NCBI GenBank assembly: GCA_016208805.1
Contig: JACQXL010000149.1
Span: 1 to 17,114 of the forward strand
Reading direction: 5' to 3'
From: Planctomycetota bacterium
GTDB lineage: Bacteria > Planctomycetota > MHYJ01 > JACQXL01
DNA length: 17,114 nt
This document shows positions 12,906 through 17,114 of this stretch, piece by piece. Below the pieces are notes generated by a model, which ran no database searches, was not told the origin of the DNA, and worked only from the letters and a program-made list of their open reading frames with translations. How positions within the stretch are numbered: the stretch's first letter is position 1; each line of letters opens with the position of its first letter. The translations under genes were made by a program, and so were the position numbers.

Positions 12906-13095
12906 ACTGAACTCTTGCGAAATGCCCCTTTTGTCATTCTGAACGGAGTCCGCCATAGGCGGACGAAGTGAAGAATCTCCGTTTTATGCGGATTTGGGAC
13001 GAGATTCTTCGCCCTACGGGCTCAGAATGACCATGCCATGCCGCATGGCGTGGCACTTTTTGGACGGTCTAATTCCCGTTTCGCAAGAGTTCAGT
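12906..13095. mobile_element. MITE copy 2, complete
   Basis: This 190-bp element has 17-bp perfect terminal inverted repeats (ACTGAACTCTTGCGAAA) and is flanked by a 4-bp direct repeat, AATT (12902-12905 and 13096-13099). The core has a GTCATTCTGA...TCAGAATGAC palindrome and a TGCCATGCCGCATGGC hairpin. By eye it differs from copy 3 at about seven positions. It carries no transposase, so it must be mobilised in trans if at all. Confidence 0.85.
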
Positions 13096-13155
13096 AATTA
13101 CACATAAAAAATAATACTGGCGTAGAATTAGGATATGGCGGCAATGCCGAAAAAT

Positions 13156-13170
13156 ACAGGTAATACCTGT
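13156..13170. promoter_or_regulatory. Operator-like palindrome upstream of the RHS-tip gene
   Basis: ACAGGT-aat-ACCTGT is a perfect 6-bp inverted repeat with a 3-bp centre, 65 bp before the candidate -35. It could be a regulator site; no family is assigned. The rest of 13100-13235 is AT-rich with nothing else recognisable. Confidence 0.3.
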
Positions 13171-13235
13171 GGTTTATTATGCATAAATTAGGCAAAACGG
13201 AATGGTGAATATTTCTTAAATTTACGGATTTTTGC

Positions 13236-13263
13236 TTGACAAATAATTTGGAAGGATTAGCAT
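13236..13263 (+). promoter_or_regulatory. Candidate promoter of the RHS-tip/YIP1 operon
   Basis: TTGACA (13236-13241), a 16-bp spacer and TAGCAT (13258-13263) lie just before an excellent ribosome binding site, AAGGAGGTG (13275-13283), 4 bp from the ATG at 13288. Confidence 0.5.
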
Positions 13264-13287
13264 TAAAGTATTAAAAGGAGGTGTCAT

Positions 13288-14082
13288 ATGAAATATTGCA
13301 GAATCATTCTAATGGCCTTAATGGTGGTATCAATGGTTTCCGTGGCCTTTGGCCGGCAGTATGACCCGGCCACCGGACGGTTCACCAAAAGAGACCCTGT
13401 AGAATATGCCGCAGGGATAAATCTTTATACCTATGTCCACAATGACCCGGTTAATAAAACAGACCCAACCGGATTATTTGCAACCCCAACCCACGAAGCA
13501 ATGGTAGACATTGTTTGTGACAAAACTATTCCCACGACGGAAACAACAGGATGCAAACAATGGATAACGAATACATTACGACAGAAGCAGAAAGATCAGG
13601 ATAGTTTACGTGGAGGTGCTGTATATTCAGAACGGCACTATACTCGTAATGTTATCCCCACTGAAACATCTTATGACATCGCGACTAAAGATTATGATAA
13701 ATATACACACGATGAGATGACAGATTTTTATACCAATTTGAATAAGCCCAATACTGCCCAAAAGTGTACGGCCTCTATGGAAGCGCTCGGCAATGTAACC
13801 CATTCCTGGCAGGACTTCTATGGCCATGCGGTTGAAAGAAGCACCGGAAGTTTTGAGGTTTTCTCTCAGGGCAGAGGCGAGACGCCGTTTGCCTTTAGCG
13901 GCTGGTTAGGCCCGCCCACTTGGCCCGGACAACATCCACTTGATAAAGAACCGCTTTTTTCTGCCGGAGAGTATAATGCCAGAATTCTTGCTGCCACCAA
14001 ATTCCTTGAAGAACAGTATAACGATATGATTACGACGTGGCTGTCAAACTGCAGGTGTCATTGCCCCCCTCAACAAGATTAA
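13288..14082 (+). CDS. Secreted RHS-tip protein with HxxxDxxxH C-terminal domain
   Basis: This 264-residue protein has a signal peptide (1 to about 22, hydrophobic LMALMVVSMVSVAFG) followed at once by the C-terminal signature of RHS repeat proteins: YDPATGRF, then RDP, GINLYTYVHNDPVN and DPTGLF (25-64). The long RHS beta-cage that normally precedes this is absent. The variable tip (65-264) holds THEAM (His69), ERHY (His117) and ALGNVTHSWQDFYGHAVE with His172, Asp176 and His180. This pattern resembles the zinc site of HET-C and phospholipase C/P1-nuclease type helical domains. The C-terminus is Cys-rich (CRCHC). In polymorphic toxins this position carries the toxin, so a secreted hydrolase or membrane-damaging effector is plausible but unproven. 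The DNA is AT-rich compared with the gcv genes. Two YIP1-like genes follow closely. Confidence 0.7.
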   Translation: MKYCRIILMALMVVSMVSVAFGRQYDPATGRFTKRDPVEYAAGINLYTYVHNDPVNKTDPTGLFATPTHEAMVDIVCDKTIPTTETTGCKQWITNTLRQKQKDQDSLRGGAVYSERHYTRNVIPTETSYDIATKDYDKYTHDEMTDFYTNLNKPNTAQKCTASMEALGNVTHSWQDFYGHAVERSTGSFEVFSQGRGETPFAFSGWLGPPTWPGQHPLDKEPLFSAGEYNARILAATKFLEEQYNDMITTWLSNCRCHCPPQQD

Positions 14083-14085
14083 TTT

Positions 14086-14817
14086 ATGATAGTCCACATC
14101 CTGAAAGATATCATCATGGGAGGATTGATAGACATCTTCAAAACCGCTTTCCAGGTCATAAAATCACCAACCAAGTTTTACTCTGAAGTGAGTAAACCAA
14201 CTGCTGTAAAGGGATTCGCCAAACCATTCATTTTTCTGATACTGATGTTGGTTACGAGCCATAATTTATTATGGTCTATTTTAGGCGTATGGTCTATATG
14301 GGATGCAATTCATAGCCATTTTAAATATTATGATGCATATTATTTGCATTGGTATCAAGGACTTGGTGAGGTATGGAAGTCCCTGCTTGCACCTTTCGGG
14401 ATGTTCATATTCTCTTTTACAATGTTTGTAGAATTCTATCCCAATGGACATCTTGAGTTATTGCTCGGCTTTATTGCCTTTACAATTATTCTGACCACTA
14501 TTTTATTTGTTATCTGGAAGGTTTCCGGCTCAAAACAGTCCTACGTCACTTCCTTTAGCGCGGTTGCATACACCAGCGCGCTTCTGCTAATCTGGATGCC
14601 TTCTTGGTTTATTGTACCTTACGGTTTCTATATAGTAGGACTCCCTATTCTTATCTGGGAGATGTATCTGCTAATAGTCGTATCAAGACAGGTGCATAAT
14701 GTCGGTCTATTGCCAGCGTTAATCAGCGGTTTAATAGGCGGCGTACTAATATTTACCGTGGTATATTCAACCTGCTATTACTGGACGCCAGCCCATGGAG
14801 TTCTCATGGGCAAATGA
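14086..14817 (+). CDS. YIP1-like integral membrane protein, copy A
   Basis: This 243-residue protein has about five hydrophobic helices. The N-terminal segment GLIDIFKTAFQVIKSPTKFY fits the YIP1-family pattern, in which an amphipathic helix and a P-x-x-F(Y/F) motif precede the membrane domain. The central GSKQSYVTSFSAVAYTSALL is also conserved in copy B. YIP1 domain proteins in bacteria have no well-defined function. The gene starts 3 bases after the RHS-tip stop with no Shine-Dalgarno sequence, so translation is probably coupled. Its AT-rich composition matches the RHS-tip gene. A role in protecting the membrane from the upstream protein is possible but is only an inference from position. 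Confidence 0.7.
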   Translation: MIVHILKDIIMGGLIDIFKTAFQVIKSPTKFYSEVSKPTAVKGFAKPFIFLILMLVTSHNLLWSILGVWSIWDAIHSHFKYYDAYYLHWYQGLGEVWKSLLAPFGMFIFSFTMFVEFYPNGHLELLLGFIAFTIILTTILFVIWKVSGSKQSYVTSFSAVAYTSALLLIWMPSWFIVPYGFYIVGLPILIWEMYLLIVVSRQVHNVGLLPALISGLIGGVLIFTVVYSTCYYWTPAHGVLMGK

Positions 14818-14867
14818 AATCAGATATTATTGTTCTTAATGCTCCGCCATTTCTGAAAGATGAAACA

Positions 14868-15545
14868 ATGTTTACCACCATAAAGCATATTTTCTGGGAT
14901 GGCTTAATTGATATATTCAAAACCGCTCTCAAAGTAATAGCCACCCCCAACAGGTTTTATCAGGAAATACCCCAAACCAATAATCTAAAAGGGCTGATAA
15001 AACCATTGGCTTTTATGGTAATAATGTTGTTCATAGGTTTAGAATTATTATTTGTCGTAGAAGTCGCGTGGAGTTTTATTTATGGCTATTATGGACTAAA
15101 AGATATTCCCTTTATTTTGATGGTATTCGTTTCAAGCCCTTATGATATAATTCACACTGGAGGGAATGATTTATTATTCGGATTAATTGGCCTTACAATA
15201 GTTGTTTCTACCATTTTATTTATTCCGTGGAAAATATGCGGTTCAAAACAGTCGTATATTACCTCTTTTCGTGCGGTCGCCTATACAACCGCCCTCGTGG
15301 CAATCTGGTTCCCGGCAGGATTTATTATACCTTTAGGGCCTTTCTTTGCCGGATTTATTTATGTGGCTGGTCCGCCTGTTATTATATGGGAAATATATCT
15401 TTTAAGAGTAATCTCAAAACAACTGCATCATCTTGGTAATGCCTCAAGTTTGATAGTGAGTATTATTGGTGGTGTGATTATATCTGTCGCGGTATTGTCG
15501 GCTTACTCCTACTGGCTCTCTACAATCCCCTCACACATGTTTTAA
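14868..15545 (+). CDS. YIP1-like integral membrane protein, copy B
   Basis: This is a tandem paralogue of the preceding gene. Shared segments include GLIDIFKTA, FY(S/Q)E, GSKQSYxTSFxAVAYTxAL and (L/I)WEMYLL-like IWEIYLLRVISKQ. ATG 14868 (MFTTIKHIFWDGLIDIFKTA) aligns end to end with copy A and is preferred. An upstream ATG at 14814 overlaps the copy A stop as ATGA and would add 18 residues; coupling could favour it. About five membrane helices are predicted by eye. Divergence from copy A is large, so the duplication is old or the copies are under diversifying pressure. It is followed after 6 bp by the transglutaminase gene. Confidence 0.7.
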   Translation: MFTTIKHIFWDGLIDIFKTALKVIATPNRFYQEIPQTNNLKGLIKPLAFMVIMLFIGLELLFVVEVAWSFIYGYYGLKDIPFILMVFVSSPYDIIHTGGNDLLFGLIGLTIVVSTILFIPWKICGSKQSYITSFRAVAYTTALVAIWFPAGFIIPLGPFFAGFIYVAGPPVIIWEIYLLRVISKQLHHLGNASSLIVSIIGGVIISVAVLSAYSYWLSTIPSHMF

Positions 15546-15551
15546 CAAACA

Positions 15552-16184
15552 ATGAAAGCCACAATTAAATGGGTAATAGCAGTGATTATTTTATATGTCC
15601 CACTATATTTTCTGGTTACCACAACCCATCTACCACCTCCTGATAAACCGGTTCACCAGCCCGACGACCAGATAGACCTGACCCGGGCCGCTTTGGTGAT
15701 TGCCAAAGAAGTCTTCCCCGATATCAACATTGATTCCTACATCCACCGGATTGACCTGATGGTCCATGAGATTAAACTCCTGATGTTAAGATGTGGCGGA
15801 GATGTGAATGACCCAGAATACCGAATCAGGTGCATCAATACCTATCTTTTTCGTACATCAAAAATATCTTATGACCATGCTGATTTCTTCGGTCGTACTC
15901 CATCAAACTGTTTCCTGAATGGCATTATGGACACCGGCAAAGGCGCATGTTTCACCATGCCGCTGTTATACCTGTGCCTGGCCCAGCGGTTGGACTTCCC
16001 GATTTACGGCGTTAATGTGCCGCAGCATTTTATCCTGCGCTATGATGACGGCAACTATCGCTCTAATATTGAGGTAACCGGCCAGGGCGGAATGACCCCG
16101 GATGAGGGTTACATAGAGGATTTTAAAATACTGACCGCTGAATTAACGGCTGGCGTCTTTATGAAGAATCTCTCTAATAACTGA
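15552..16184 (+). CDS. Transglutaminase-like protein, 5' part of a MITE-split gene
   Basis: The 210-residue product has one N-terminal membrane anchor (5-22), a helical region, and a SirB1/transglutaminase-core-like domain with Cys133 in GKGACFTMPLLYLCLAQRL, His159 in NVPQHFILRYDDG, and NIEVTGQGG with PDEGY. In related proteins this domain is followed by TPRs. Here the frame runs into a MITE: the last Asn codon (16179-16181) and the TGA stop (16182-16184) are formed partly or wholly by the element's terminal repeat. The first 208 residues plus the target codon are native. The truncated protein still holds the whole catalytic-looking core, so it may keep some function. Family members usually act outside or at the membrane on unknown substrates. 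Confidence 0.75.
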   Translation: MKATIKWVIAVIILYVPLYFLVTTTHLPPPDKPVHQPDDQIDLTRAALVIAKEVFPDINIDSYIHRIDLMVHEIKLLMLRCGGDVNDPEYRIRCINTYLFRTSKISYDHADFFGRTPSNCFLNGIMDTGKGACFTMPLLYLCLAQRLDFPIYGVNVPQHFILRYDDGNYRSNIEVTGQGGMTPDEGYIEDFKILTAELTAGVFMKNLSNN

Positions 16185-16369
16185 ACTCTTGCGAAATGCC
16201 CCCTCTGTCATTCTGAACGGAGTCCGCCATAGGCGGACGAAGTGAAGAATCTCCGTTTTATGCGGATTTGGGACGAGATTCTTCGCCCTACGGGCTCAGA
16301 ATGACCATGCCATGCCGCATGGCGTGGCACTTTTTGGGTGGTTTATTTCCCATTTCGCAAGAGTTCAGT
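16180..16369. mobile_element. MITE copy 3, inserted in the transglutaminase/TPR gene
   Basis: This 190-bp element has 19-bp perfect terminal repeats (ACTGAACTCTTGCGAAATG at 16180-16198 and its complement at 16351-16369), flanked by AATA duplications at 16176-16179 and 16370-16373. It is the same length as copy 2 and nearly identical. Deleting the element plus one AATA joins AATCTCTCT-AAT-AAA-CAG in one frame (N-L-S-N-K-Q), restoring a single gene. Confidence 0.92.
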
Positions 16370-16390
16370 AATAAACAGGTCGTCTCAAAT

Positions 16391-16987
16391 ATGATTGAAG
16401 CAAGGGGGAATTATTATACAAGGATAAAGGATTATGACAAGGCCCTAAGAGATTTGGAAAAGGTTGTGGAATTAAATCCAACCAATGTAGAAGCATGGAG
16501 TAATCTGGCTAAAATGTATCGTCACCAGAAAAATGATGTGGCCTCGTGGAACCGCTGTAGAGCCAAACGCAAGGAATTGGGTTATAATTTTGACAGAAAG
16601 GCCAACGAGGAAGACCTTATCTACATAAATCATATGATAAAAACAGCCAGACTAAAAGGTATAGATACTACAGAGTTAGAAGCGTTACGGGATAAGGAAT
16701 CAACCAGACAGAAAGAATCGTCCGAACAGGATAAATTAGCCAGGCAGAATGAAATTGAGTTATTTGACCATGAAAAAGAGCATCAGGAGTTAATGAAAGC
16801 CAACGCGGCCAACCGCAAAGCGATGACAAAAGACCAGGACCAATGGCGCACCAAATGGGAAGAACAACAAAAGCAGATGCTGGCTGACCCGACACCCCGG
16901 CCCGGTGCCGTGGTTCCGGCGGGCCGCGGCGTTATACCGCCCGACCCCAACGGCCCTATCTGTCCCAAGTGCGGCAAACGGCACTAA
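16391..16987 (+). pseudogene. TPR protein, 3' part of the MITE-split transglutaminase gene
   Basis: The native sequence resumes at 16374 (KQVVSNMIEARGNYY). It holds a TPR pair (IEARGNYYTRIKDYDKALRD, then LEKVVELNPTNVEAWSNLAKMY), a long charged helical region rich in Lys, Glu and Gln, and a Pro-rich tail ending in PICPKCGKRH, a half zinc-ribbon-like CxxC motif. The first ATG inside native sequence is 16391, without a ribosome binding site. The frame is also open back into the MITE to a TTG at 16268, which would add MITE-encoded residues such as RDSSPYGLRMT. Reconstruction with the 5' part gives a 413-residue protein. It is probably not expressed as a separate protein, although translation restart is possible. 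Confidence 0.7.
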
Positions 16988-17081
16988 GAGCTTATCCTAA
17001 AACCCCTTCTGAGCCGATAAAAGGTAAATGTTCACTGAAGCCCATTGGTATCACGTTTAGGCTATTAGATCCACCGTAGTT

Positions 17082-17114
17082 TGCCGATAATATATATATA
17101 TGAGCGAATCGGCA
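17082..17114. repeat. Inverted repeat at the window edge
   Basis: TGCCGAT (17082-17088) and ATCGGCA (17108-17114) flank an AT-only stretch (ATAATATATATATATG region). It could be a promoter with an operator, or the start of another repeat cut by the window end. Positions 16988-17081 show nothing else recognisable. Confidence 0.3.

Noticed and set aside
16268..16390. N-terminal extension of the TPR fragment starting at TTG 16268
   Set aside because: These residues are encoded by MITE sequence (for example RDSSPYGLRMT) and end exactly at the element boundary, so they are not part of the original protein.
1..17114. CRISPR array, tRNA or rRNA genes
   Set aside because: The direct repeats seen are dispersed and not regularly spaced, and no cloverleaf or rRNA-like sequence was recognised on either strand.

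Overview
The window looks like part of a chromosome from an uncultured environmental bacterium with a moderately GC-rich coding core and AT-rich intergenic DNA. Three things point loosely to Planctomycetota or a neighbouring candidate phylum: the mix of genes (pyruvoyl-dependent arginine decarboxylase, split glycine decarboxylase, a SirB1-like transglutaminase fused to TPRs), the heavy load of short intergenic repeats, and an RHS-tip protein with its own signal peptide. This placement is inference; the window holds no rRNA or other decisive marker.

Layout. Positions 1-138 are the end of a small inverted-repeat element (MITE). fabH (minus) and uvrC (plus) diverge from about 1.2-1.3 kb, followed by rsmD, groES-groEL with its own promoter, and pyruvoyl arginine decarboxylase. 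A convergent minus-strand block (8.8 to 6.0 kb) holds rpsP, mtnA, a small membrane protein, an ExbB/TolQ/MotA-type channel protein and a 50-residue protein. The plus strand then carries a glycine cleavage cluster: gcvH, gcvPA, gcvPB. After about 690 bp of repeat-rich intergenic DNA comes an AT-rich accessory block: a secreted RHS-tip protein with a metal-site-like HxxxDxxxH motif, two tandem YIP1-like membrane proteins, and a transglutaminase/TPR gene cut in two by a second complete MITE.

The main story is repeat invasion of a gene-dense region. Two complete 190-bp MITEs (12906-13095 and 16180-16369) and one partial copy (1-138) share 17-19 bp terminal inverted repeats and 4-bp AT-rich target duplications. 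One copy splits the transglutaminase/TPR gene; removing it with one target copy restores a continuous 413-codon frame. Several other short repeat families lie inside coding genes in frame: a palindromic element in uvrC and apparently five different repeats in mtnA. Others encode the last residues of rsmD and exbB or form leaders and spacers, as before gcvPB.

Several housekeeping proteins are structurally odd. GroEL lacks 38 residues (E. coli 27-64) that carry the phosphate loop and the catalytic Asp52, although the rest of the protein is collinear. UvrC lacks a central segment and the C-terminal HhH region. RsmD has APPY where the catalytic (D/N)PPY motif is expected. GcvPB carries an internally duplicated insert. 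These are either real lineage features or assembly problems, and the GroEL case in particular deserves checking against reads.
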